A stretch of DNA of 10,357 nucleotides from an uncultured Polyangiaceae bacterium (GTDB lineage Bacteria; Myxococcota_A; Polyangia; Polyangiales; Houyiibacteriaceae): the NCBI GenBank assembly GCA_947258625.1, contig CAMYJN010000039.1, positions 1 to 10,357 of the forward strand. The letters run 5' to 3'. A program made the translations under genes and the position numbers. Shown one piece after another: positions 1 through 4,904 of the stretch (position 1 is the first letter of the stretch; each line of letters starts with the position of its first letter). The notes under the pieces are model-generated. The model was given only the letters and a program-made list of their open reading frames with translations. It was not told the origin of the DNA and did no database searches.

Positions 1-223
1 AGGAAGGGCTCCCGCTCCCTTTCGTCTTTCCATTCTGGAAGATCGTTAGTGACCGGCCCTCACCAAGCGGTGTGGGGAATGAACCATCATCGCTGCTTAT
101 GAAGTTAGACCCCCAGGCGTGCAGGTTGATGTCCGGTCTATTGTGGTGCCCCCCGTGTGCGTCTGGAACCGCAAAGACGGTCAAGGCCAACGCGGCTAGC
201 GCTACAAAAATTCCCTTTTTCAT
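1..223 (-). CDS. Small exported protein of unknown function (partial, 3' end outside window)
   Basis: This reading frame starts at an ATG (223-221) and stays open for 74 codons to the left edge, so the C-terminus is missing. A strong purine-rich ribosome binding site (GGGGAG) lies 7 nt upstream of the ATG. The N-terminus MKKGIFVALAALALTVFA is a classical Sec signal peptide: Lys-Lys, then about 14 hydrophobic residues. Cleavage would fall around residues 18-24. The mature part starts with a His/Gly-rich stretch (HGGHHNRPD) and continues with polar, Gly/Ser-rich sequence. I recognise no family. It probably acts in the periplasm or outside the cell. It points away from the window and is separated from the radC cluster by about 350 bp containing several palindromes. 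The signal peptide and RBS together make the gene call fairly secure; the function is unknown. Confidence 0.7.
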   Translation of the reverse strand, partial: MKKGIFVALAALALTVFAVPDAHGGHHNRPDINLHAWGSNFISSDDGSFPTPLGEGRSLTIFQNGKTKGSGSPS

Positions 224-239
224 GATGAGTCTCCCCTTT

Positions 240-284
240 TTCCAAATGGAACGAGGCGACGTGCTCGTCGCCCTGGTTCCGGAA
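240..284. promoter_or_regulatory. Cluster of three palindromes upstream of the exported-protein gene
   Basis: Three inverted repeats sit within 45 bp directly upstream of the ribosome binding site of the minus-strand gene that starts at 223. They are TTCCAAATGGAA (240-251, 5-bp arms), GGCGACG-TGCT-CGTCGCC (255-272, perfect 7-bp arms with a 4-nt loop) and TTCCGGAA (277-284, perfect 8-bp palindrome). The middle one could fold as an RNA hairpin in a leader; the outer two look more like protein binding sites. I see no convincing -10/-35 pair here. Function is inference only. Confidence 0.4.
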
Positions 285-572
285 CGCAGAAGGCTTAACA
301 CGTGCGCCAACTGGCGCCATACGTAATTCTTTAGTTGATTCGCTCGCGCAGAGGTTGCGCGGCGATCGCCGAGAAGGCGTCTCGAGAGCATTCCGATTCT
401 CTCCGCTCGGAACCAAAGCACGCAGAACGTGCGCCATACATAATTCTTTGGCGGCGGCTTTTGCGCGTTGGCATCAAGTAAGAGGCTTTGCTCCTGGTTG
501 AACGAGACCCTGCTAGAACCGCACTTGCTGCCCCAACGTGAATAACCACAGAGGTTGCGGCACTTTCCCATT
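285..572. other. Gene-free stretch with a diverged duplicated segment
   Basis: No supportable gene was found here; the long frames have arginine- and serine-rich shadow-like translations. A near-identical 19-bp segment, GCGCCATACrTAATTCTTT, occurs at 314-332 and 431-449 (one mismatch). Similarity extends to flanking GTGCG and CGCAGAA motifs with a small internal duplication of GGCGC in the first copy, so this looks like an old tandem duplication offset by 117 bp. An 11-bp CAGAGGTTGCG occurs at 349-359 and again at 549-559. These may mark an ancient rearrangement or upstream regulatory DNA of the exported-protein gene. Confidence 0.4.
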
Positions 573-1007
573 TCATTCGCTGAGAAGAGCGGGCCTCGCA
601 AGACACGCCGCGCAATCGTGAGGACGACCATCGGTAAGATCATAGTTCGCGTCGCGCTCCTCGAGCAGCCGCGAAACCTGCTCTCCAAGCATGCGAACGT
701 CGTTAGGGATATCCTCGGACCGAACCTCCAAGAGCGCGAGAAGTCCCACGAGCGTTTCTTCGACCGATCGTAAGATCCCCTTTTCAAGAGCCTCGGTCGG
801 CCAGCCTTCCGCAAGGTTCCAACAGAGCGCCAGCCGATAGGCGAGCTCTCGCTTCGTCTCTTGGTCGCCGCCTTCGCCACGCCATCGGACGGGTCCCGTA
901 TCGAGAGAGCAGCCTCCTCGGCCTGAGGCGGGCGCCGCATGCACGCGGTGCCAGCGCGTGGATTCTTGGGGCTCGTCAAACAGCGAGCCTTGTCCAGGCT
1001 TCTTCAT
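573..1007 (-). CDS. Hypothetical protein coupled to the RadC-like gene
   Basis: This encodes 144 aa, starting MKKPGQGSLFDEPQ. I chose this ATG (1007-1005) because it overlaps the radC stop codon in an ATGA arrangement, the usual sign of translational coupling; an upstream in-frame ATG at 1049 would overlap radC by 46 bp. The N-terminal third is polar and probably disordered. The centre (about residues 55-110) is predicted helical and contains LALCWNLAEGWPTEALE, which recalls an 'aaLNxxegIpTexLe' pattern common in phage and plasmid proteins of unknown function; that link is recollection, not a search result. The C-terminus carries HDCAAC, a possible metal-binding or redox pair. I cannot name the family. 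Coupling to radC suggests a partner or co-mobilised accessory gene. Confidence 0.6.
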   Translation of the reverse strand: MKKPGQGSLFDEPQESTRWHRVHAAPASGRGGCSLDTGPVRWRGEGGDQETKRELAYRLALCWNLAEGWPTEALEKGILRSVEETLVGLLALLEVRSEDIPNDVRMLGEQVSRLLEERDANYDLTDGRPHDCAACLARPALLSE

Positions 1008-1459
1008 CGCGCGTACGGCCCGTAGCTCGTGCTCCCGAGCTCGGTCCAAATGAGGTTGTCGAGAAGCCGCAAGCCCAAGAGCTTACAGGCCTGGCACAGC
1101 GTCTCGGCCAGCTTCTTGTCTTCGGGGCTCGGTTCGAGGTCTCCCGAGGGATGGTTGTGTGCGAAGATCATGGCGTTCGCGCCGAGCAAGACCGCCGGTT
1201 GCAGGACCAGTAAGGGTTTCACGGGTGCCATCACGTCGGTGCCGATCGAGATGATTCTCCAACCGAGTGGGCGGTTCTTGGGGTCTAGGTAGATGGCGAC
1301 GGCGTGCTCCCGGGTCGTGTCGCTTATGACCCCGCGAAGAAAGGCCGCCGCTGCGTTGCTGTCGGTTAGAGGCGCCTGGACCGGCCGGTCTTGACTGTAG
1401 TTCAAATGAACCTCGCGAATCACATGAACCTCATCGGTTCGGGGGCTCGGGTCGGGCAT
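1004..1459 (-). CDS. radC: RadC-like JAB/MPN+ (JAMM) domain protein
   Basis: This 151-residue protein is essentially the C-terminal JAMM domain of the RadC family, without the helix-hairpin-helix N-terminus found in chromosomal RadC of about 220 aa. That short form is typical of copies on prophages, plasmids and integrative elements (the YeeS type). The JAMM metal site is intact: Glu51, then HNHPSGDLEPSPED at 101-114 with His101, His103, Ser111 and Asp114. A strong RBS (AAAGGAGAG, GGAG at 1467-1470) lies 7 nt before the ATG. The gene sits downstream of the 77-aa gene and two inverted repeats, and is coupled by ATGA to the 144-aa gene. The biochemical role of RadC proteins is unsettled; a DNA-repair role was later retracted. 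The fold assignment is secure, the function is not. Confidence 0.9.
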   Translation of the reverse strand: MPDPSPRTDEVHVIREVHLNYSQDRPVQAPLTDSNAAAAFLRGVISDTTREHAVAIYLDPKNRPLGWRIISIGTDVMAPVKPLLVLQPAVLLGANAMIFAHNHPSGDLEPSPEDKKLAETLCQACKLLGLRLLDNLIWTELGSTSYGPYAR

Positions 1460-1470
1460 CGTCGCTCTCC

Positions 1471-1532
1471 TTTCTCGTGCCGTGAGGCGGCACTCTCACG
1501 CCCAGCGGAGAGCTGCCTCACGGCGCGAGGAA
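1471..1532 (-). other. Long inverted repeat directly upstream of the radC ribosome binding site
   Basis: Arms 1471-1488 and 1515-1532 are complementary at 16 of 18 positions around a perfect 10-bp core, GCCGTGAGGC / GCCTCACGGC (1479-1488 and 1515-1524). Further short complementarity inside (1490-1491/1512-1513 and 1493-1495/1508-1510) would extend the stem and shorten the loop. In minus-strand mRNA the hairpin ends exactly at the AAA of the radC Shine-Dalgarno AAAGGAG, so folding could affect ribosome access. There is no U-tract after it, so it is not a standard intrinsic terminator. It could be an attenuator, an mRNA stabiliser or a DNA-binding site. Confidence 0.5.
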
Positions 1533-1647
1533 AGGCGCCGTGCCCATGACGTGAAGCGCTTCGACTCGAGCTCACACCACGGTTTCGGGGAGGGGAGGGG
1601 AGGAGACCCTGACTTCGCAGCGAGATGGAACGCCCCGAGACGCACAG

Positions 1648-1673
1648 GCTCCGCAGGCCGAAGCCCGCGGAGC
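1648..1673 (-). terminator. C(UUCG)G tetraloop hairpin after the 77-aa gene
   Basis: In the minus-strand transcript this is an 11-bp stem (GCUCCGCGGGC / GCCUGCGGAGC, one G-U wobble) closed by a C(UUCG)G tetraloop, one of the most stable RNA loops known. It begins 7 nt after the stop codon (1683-1681) of the 77-aa gene. No U-tract follows, so it may pause polymerase, act as a U-less terminator, or protect the upstream mRNA 3' end from exonucleases. The structure is plain in the sequence; its role is inference. Confidence 0.55.
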
Positions 1674-1680
1674 GTGGGTT

Positions 1681-1914
1681 CTAACCGCGTTGCCACGTCT
1701 CGCGGTAAGCGGCGTCGTAGGCCTGAACGATGTCTTCCGAGATCTCGAGCCCGGGGTTGATGAGAATCTCGTCGCCCAGCGCCTCGAAGCGGTGGTCGTC
1801 AAACGCCTCGTCGGGAGCGTAGCTTACCCCGTCGTAGTCGCTTTGTTCCATGGCGCGCAGGGCGTCCCGAGTTGCGAGAAGGCGAGCGGCTTGTGGGGTG
1901 ATCGTGCGAATCAT
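1681..1914 (-). CDS. Hypothetical 77-aa acidic protein
   Basis: The start is the ATG at 1914, chosen because GGAGG lies 6 nt upstream (complement 1921-1925); a longer frame from 1953 would ignore this site. The protein begins MIRTITPQAARLLATRDALR and is then strongly acidic (DYDGVSYAPDEAFDDHRFEALGDEIL), ending in a helical segment (EDIVQAYDAAYRETWQRG). There is no signal peptide, membrane segment or Cys pair. I do not recognise the family. It lies in the same orientation between the RES toxin and radC, about 200 bp from each, and is followed by a very stable hairpin. Small acidic proteins in such islands can be DNA mimics or antirestriction-type factors, but nothing here shows that. Confidence 0.6.
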   Translation of the reverse strand: MIRTITPQAARLLATRDALRAMEQSDYDGVSYAPDEAFDDHRFEALGDEILINPGLEISEDIVQAYDAAYRETWQRG

Positions 1915-2115
1915 GGGGTTCCTCCGTTTGAGATGGGCGAGTGCCTGGTTCACCGGAACCGGCGAGGCGAAGTACCAGTAGAAAAGAAGGAGGGAAACCG
2001 GGGTTCGGTGCCGAGCACACCCGAGGTCGCCGACGCGGACGGAAAGCGCCCCGAAGCACGTCTACGAGTGAGATGTTTGGACGTGCGTTCGAGGTCGGGG
2101 CGAGCGGCGTGAGCC

Positions 2116-2586
2116 CTAGCGTCGATCCTTCTCGAGGAGACGCGAATCGAACAGGAACGGCTCCTGTTTCTCCAGAACGACTTTGTCGAAGTTAGGATGG
2201 AGCGGATTGAGCAGGATGTTGGTTTCAGAAGGGACCACCACCGAGGGCACCGCGAGACCGATGCTTTGGGCCTTGGCCGCCCAACGCGCTCCAAGTTCCT
2301 GACAAGCGGCAGGTGGCGGCGTCGCATACCAGTCCGCGGGAAGATCCTTGTTGGCAAGGTGCTCGACCGCACTGTCCGGTACACGAATCGTGAGAGCAAT
2401 GTAGTCGACGGGCGCGGTATCGATCGCGAAGTGGACCAGCGCCTCCAACGCAGCAAGCGACAACGTCGACGCCGTGTAGATCATGGGAATTCCCTTAGGG
2501 TTCCATCGGCTTCCGTAGCGACGTGCACCTTCGCCGGTCAAGGCTTGGCTGACCCACCGAGCGCGAATCAGGCGGTAGACGCGCAT
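2116..2586 (-). CDS. RES-domain toxin (NAD+-degrading, MbcT-like)
   Basis: A 156-aa RES-family toxin of an Xre/RES type II toxin-antitoxin module. RES proteins with ART-like folds (MbcT of Mycobacterium tuberculosis, RES of Photorhabdus and Pseudomonas) deplete cellular NAD+ when not held by their antitoxin. The diagnostic features are present: N-terminal RVYRL, GEGARRYGSRWNPKG with Arg27, IYTAST with Tyr37, LAALEALVHF with Glu48, VPSVVVPSETN with Ser115, and the C-terminal NPLHPNF (127-133). These include the Arg, Glu and Ser that give the family its name, so the toxin looks catalytically intact and full length. Its ATG (2586-2584) directly follows the TAG of the antitoxin gene (2589-2587) with no base between, so synthesis is probably coupled to that of the antitoxin. 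Confidence 0.93.
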   Translation of the reverse strand: MRVYRLIRARWVSQALTGEGARRYGSRWNPKGIPMIYTASTLSLAALEALVHFAIDTAPVDYIALTIRVPDSAVEHLANKDLPADWYATPPPAACQELGARWAAKAQSIGLAVPSVVVPSETNILLNPLHPNFDKVVLEKQEPFLFDSRLLEKDRR

Positions 2587-3057
2587 CTAGGAAAAGAGAC
2601 CGTAGTCGATGCGGCCCAACACGTCCCGGACTTGCGCCTCCCCGATCTCCGTGTCGAGGAGCTCGAGCGGCCGAGCGCCCCCTAGCGCGCGATTCTCGTC
2701 GGTCATCCATCGGACTGCACGAGCTCGGTCGCCCAGCACTTCCGTCGCCCGCGCGACGATCTGCGCGATTCGAAAGAGCCTATCGGACTGCAACTGCGTG
2801 AGGGGCTTGCGTTCCGCGAGCTTCCGCCGCCAGGTTCGCTCAGGAACGGTGAGCAATCGGATGAGTGTCTCCTCGGAGATCTGCGTCTTCTTCGAAAAGG
2901 CCACGAGCGCGGAAGGGGGTAGACCCTTGCGAATCGAATCCGCAAGCACAGCCGCAGCGGATCGGCTCCCGGTCGCTCGCTTCGTGCCGAGCAGAGTCCG
3001 GATCTCGGCATAGGAATCAAACGGCGGGGTCGAAGCAGGAGCTGAGCTCTTGGTCAT
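2587..3057 (-). CDS. Xre/MbcA/ParS-type antitoxin (DUF2384)
   Basis: A 156-aa antitoxin partner of the RES toxin. Residues about 1-30 are Ser/Ala/Pro-rich. Residues about 35-100 form an Xre-like helix-turn-helix region (GLPPSALVAFSKKTQISEE followed by LLTVPERTWRRKL). The C-terminal about 50 residues match the toxin-binding MbcA/ParS domain: AVRWMTDENRALGGARPLEL, then LLDTEIGEAQVRDVLGRIDY, ending GLFS. The antitoxin binds and blocks the RES toxin, and the HTH part normally autoregulates the operon. The ATG overlaps the stop of the upstream zinc-ribbon gene (ATGA at 3054-3057), with GAGG about 5 nt upstream as RBS. A promoter and operator candidate overlaps the start. Order (antitoxin first), length and motifs fit the family well. 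Confidence 0.92.
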   Translation of the reverse strand: MTKSSAPASTPPFDSYAEIRTLLGTKRATGSRSAAAVLADSIRKGLPPSALVAFSKKTQISEETLIRLLTVPERTWRRKLAERKPLTQLQSDRLFRIAQIVARATEVLGDRARAVRWMTDENRALGGARPLELLDTEIGEAQVRDVLGRIDYGLFS

Positions 3058-3096
3058 TTGGCCTCACTATAGGGCCATTTGGCCAAGAGGTCCAGC
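3052..3096 (-). promoter_or_regulatory. Candidate promoter and operator of the toxin-antitoxin operon
   Basis: On the minus strand a -10-like TATAGT (3071-3066) is preceded, after a 17-bp spacer, by TGGACC, 4 of 6 matches to TTGACA. The 12-bp GGCCAAATGGCC (3084-3073), with palindromic GGCC arms, lies in the spacer. A second copy with one mismatch, GGCCAAATGACC (3063-3052), spans the antitoxin start codon exactly 21 bp away, two helical turns. Paired sites at this spacing around a promoter are what an autorepressing Xre antitoxin dimer would use. The whole arrangement lies over the 3' end of the zinc-ribbon gene. A start site near 3059 would give an almost leaderless antitoxin mRNA. The repeats are visible; their function is inferred. 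Confidence 0.45.
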
Positions 3097-3386
3097 GTGC
3101 GAACGTCGCGCGGATCCATTGTTTCGATCGCCATACGCAAGGACATCGGTGGATTCTTGCTCTCACCGCACCCATTCTCGAAGTCCCGCCGCTGCACCAG
3201 GCGGCGAGGATGGTCCTCGCACCGTGGACACCAATACTGCTCGCCCGGGCCTTCACCGTCGCAGATTTCGTTCGAGTTCACGTGGACCCATGCGGTCATC
3301 TCACACTCATCACTCCCGCATTCGGGGCAGACCCAATCGAACTCACTGTTCTGTGCTGCGCACATCATCTCAGTACTCGCTTGCAT
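3054..3386 (-). CDS. Cys-rich zinc-ribbon protein upstream of the antitoxin
   Basis: A 110-aa protein with paired metal-binding knuckles: WVCPECGSDEC (Cys20, Cys23, Cys28), Cys42, and YWCPRCEDH (Cys53, Cys56, His59), consistent with one or two zinc sites. The C-terminal part contains PMSLRMAIETMDPRD and a helical tail. The start is uncertain. The ATG at 3386 overlaps the DUF3768 gene by 17 bp, while ATGs at 3368 and 3365 lie just after the DUF3768 stop. The stop overlaps the antitoxin ATG (ATGA), so translation of the two is probably coupled. I recognise no named family beyond a zinc ribbon. It sits between DUF3768 and the toxin-antitoxin pair in one tight unit and could be an accessory gene of the mobile segment or a regulator of the module. 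Confidence 0.7.
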   Translation of the reverse strand: MQASTEMMCAAQNSEFDWVCPECGSDECEMTAWVHVNSNEICDGEGPGEQYWCPRCEDHPRRLVQRRDFENGCGESKNPPMSLRMAIETMDPRDVRTLDLLAKWPYSEAK

Positions 3387-3705
3387 GCATGAGGGTCAGG
3401 ACCCGCACGGTCTCGGTGGTGTCGGTGGGGTCTTCGGCTCCGAAGCGAAGGGACCGATTGTAGTAGTCGATCTTCCAGAAGTACCGCTCGCCCTCGAGCT
3501 CGATCGAACCGAAGTCGCGCTCCCCGTGGGGATCGTTGTCCTCGGTGAAGGCGTCGAAGGCCGCGACGTTGTGGCGCAGAGATGAGATCGTCTCGTCGGG
3601 GAGGGCGGCTACCGTCCGCGTCAGAAGCATTTTCGTCGATCCCGGGAGCTGTCCCTTGCGGGCTTTGTCATTCAGAAGCGCGATCTTCTCCTTCGTGCGA
3701 TGCAT
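3370..3705 (-). CDS. DUF3768 family protein
   Basis: This 111-aa protein shows the hallmarks I associate with DUF3768: KIALLNDKARKG at the N-terminus, LTRTVAALPDE, the motif FDAFTEDNDPHGERDFG (about 48-64), a following FWKIDYYNRSLRFG, and the C-terminal RVLTLMHASEY. Length and full motif order indicate an intact protein. Members occur widely on plasmids and integrative elements of Proteobacteria and have no established function. The RBS GAGGAA (complement 3709-3714) lies just upstream of the ATG and overlaps the foot of a large inverted repeat. The gene heads the minus-strand accessory cluster and runs into the zinc-ribbon gene with an overlap or 1-nt gap. The family is recalled from motif memory and fairly sure; the role is unknown. 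Confidence 0.85.
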   Translation of the reverse strand: MHRTKEKIALLNDKARKGQLPGSTKMLLTRTVAALPDETISSLRHNVAAFDAFTEDNDPHGERDFGSIELEGERYFWKIDYYNRSLRFGAEDPTDTTETVRVLTLMHASEY

Positions 3706-3713
3706 TGGTTCCT

Positions 3714-3794
3714 CGCTCTCTTCGTTCGGGTCTATGAAGTGCAGGTCTCTCGGCTCCGGATGGAGACCTGTGCTTCGGGGACCCTAAGAGAGCG
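3714..3794 (-). promoter_or_regulatory. Nested 81-bp inverted repeat in front of DUF3768
   Basis: Three concentric pairs of arms are visible: CGCTCTCTT / AAGAGAGCG (3714-3722 and 3786-3794, perfect 9 bp), GGGTC / GACCC (3728-3732 and 3780-3784), and CAGGTCTC / GAGACCTG (3742-3749 and 3763-3770, perfect 8 bp). Together they form an extended hairpin or cruciform with internal bulges. Its foot overlaps the Shine-Dalgarno of the DUF3768 gene (start 3705). It could be a structured 5' leader, an element end, or a site bound by a recombinase or regulator. I see no integron-type core site and no T-tract. Confidence 0.45.
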
Positions 3795-3896
3795 CCCGAG
3801 TTTGGACGTGGTGCCGGGACGTTCTTAAGCACCCAGGGAGCGCGACAGGGCTGGGTCCCACGATCGATCCACGATACGTATCAAGATCGACGACAC

Positions 3897-4106
3897 GAAT
3901 GGGTTTCGGACGCTCTCGTTATCAGCGCGCAGCCGTTTCGCAGGGACCACCACTGGGTGCAGCGCGTGCGCCGGGCCTTCGTCGAATGCCTCTCCAAGAA
4001 GTTCTCCGCGCTCTGGCACGCGCGATGTGTCCGCATCATTTCCGCTTGGTGGCGCCCCGGTCACATCGGGAGTGCGGAGGTTGTCGTGGAGATCCAGAGC
4101 CCCTAG
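3897..4106 (+). pseudogene. Plus-strand coding remnant without a start codon
   Basis: The plus-strand frame that ends at TAG 4104-4106 shows a clear coding signature from about 3900 on: roughly 80% G or C at third positions, against about 60% and 50% at first and second. It reads, in part, DALVISAQPFRRDHHWVQRV and RAFVECLSKKFSALWHAR, ending VVVEIQSP. No ATG, GTG or TTG opens it; the frame upstream to 3738 lacks coding bias. It therefore looks like the 3' end of a gene whose 5' part has been lost. Its stop lies 10 bp before the TPR gene and overlaps that gene's RBS, so the two were probably cotranscribed. I do not recognise the product. The loss of the 5' end next to the accessory cluster suggests an insertion or deletion junction near 3.8-3.9 kb. 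Confidence 0.4.
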
Positions 4107-4116
4107 AGGAGAAGTG

Positions 4117-4431
4117 ATGGGGAGACGTAATAGCAAGACCATGGATCTTCGTGCCCAGCTCAGTCAGGCGCTCGAAGCGGGACAAATGGAGCAAGCACTC
4201 GAGCTCTACGAGCTGATCGAGAAACAGAAGCCGGATAAACCACGATGGTCGCACCGCAAAGGCGATTTGCTGCGTCGGATGGGGCGCCAAGCCGATGCCG
4301 TGCGTGCGTACGAGCGCGCTATAGAGCTCTACGCCGCCAGGGGCTTTGAGGCTCGCGCGCGCGCGACCGCCAAAGTGATGTTGGCGATCGACCCAAACAG
4401 GGGCGAGGTGCTCGAGCAGGTCGAGCCCTAG
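4117..4431 (+). CDS. Short TPR-repeat protein, probably truncated by a nonsense codon
   Basis: The start ATG (4117) is supported by GAGGAG 5 nt upstream, in preference to a longer frame from 4027. The 104-aa product begins MGRRNSKTMDLRAQLSQALE and contains tetratricopeptide-like helices: GQMEQALELYELIEKQKPDK, RWSHRKGDLLRRMGRQADAV, RAYERAIELYAARGFEARAR. It closely resembles the N-terminal TPR region of proteins I associate with Myxococcota, in which this segment is followed by '..VDPEAA..L' and more domains. Here the frame reads EVLEQVEP, then TAG, then AAQRFQQ, as expected if a GAG codon became TAG. Coding bias resumes in another frame until 4541. It may therefore be a decaying gene, though a short protein could still be made. 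The role of TPRs is protein-protein interaction; no specific partner is visible. Confidence 0.6.
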   Translation: MGRRNSKTMDLRAQLSQALEAGQMEQALELYELIEKQKPDKPRWSHRKGDLLRRMGRQADAVRAYERAIELYAARGFEARARATAKVMLAIDPNRGEVLEQVEP

Positions 4432-4541
4432 GCTGCGCAGAGATTCCAGCAACAGCGCCGCGGCGCAGGGTGACCTTCGTCATGCGGTCGGAGCCGATGC
4501 CGGTCGACACCCAAAGCGCCAACGAGGGCGATCGCTCCTGA
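4432..4541 (+). pseudogene. Out-of-frame continuation of the TPR gene
   Basis: After the TAG at 4429-4431 the same frame continues AAQRFQQQRRGAG and then meets TGA at 4471. From about 4470 a different frame has strong coding bias (about 90% GC at third positions): VTFVMRSEPMPVDTQSANEG, ending DRS and TGA at 4539-4541. One nonsense change plus one frameshift between 4432 and 4470 would join this to the TPR gene. This is inference from codon bias and resemblance to longer relatives. Confidence 0.4.
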
Positions 4542-4904
4542 AGTGATACGGTTTGGGAGACGAGCGGGTGAGGAAGGAAAGACCGGAGCGCGATTCTGCG
4601 CCTCCGAACCTGGGATAGCTGCCGGGCACGGGAGGCGTTCGCGCCTTGGGACCCAGTCGAGGGAAGGATGCACAATGCGCTGCACGTCGGGCGAGTTCCC
4701 AATTGTGTGAACACACACCAACGTCATCGGCTTGCTCGAGGCAAGGAGCACCGTCGGGTCAAGCTTGGCTTTTCAGGGTCGCATGTCCGTTTTTGACATC
4801 AGTAATCATTTTCATTGTCGACCGAATAGCCAGATGTAGAGAACGATCGACTGAACATTCGGGATCCGAGGCACTCCCAGGAATCCCATGCTAATCAATT
4901 CCGA
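4542..4904. other. Gene-free stretch
   Basis: I find no supportable gene. The plus-strand frame from about 4543 to 4708 (beginning VIRFGRRAGEEGK, ending FPIV) may be a further decayed piece of the TPR gene, but this is weak. Around 4755-4860 base composition becomes notably more A+T rich than the flanking genes, as in a promoter region for the 52-aa gene at 4905, yet I see no convincing -35/-10 pair. No tRNA or terminator is evident. Confidence 0.3.

Noticed and set aside
1595..1615. Purine-rich GGGGAGGGGAGGGGAGGAG-like run, possible G-quadruplex
   Set aside because: Only visible as a short G-rich run between genes; no further evidence of function.
1799..2059. Minus-strand frame overlapping the 77-aa gene and its upstream gap
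   Set aside because: Arg/Pro-rich composition, no RBS or motif, and it overlaps a gene with a strong Shine-Dalgarno in another frame.
3714..3794. Integron attC site as an explanation for the nested inverted repeat
   Set aside because: The conserved core-site sequences expected at attC ends (GTTRRRY and its complement) are not present at the arm ends.
3825..4142. Long minus-strand open frame (105 aa) over the plus-strand remnant and TPR start
   Set aside because: Third-position GC bias supports the plus-strand frame from about 3900, and the minus frame shows no motif or convincing RBS, so it is taken as a shadow.
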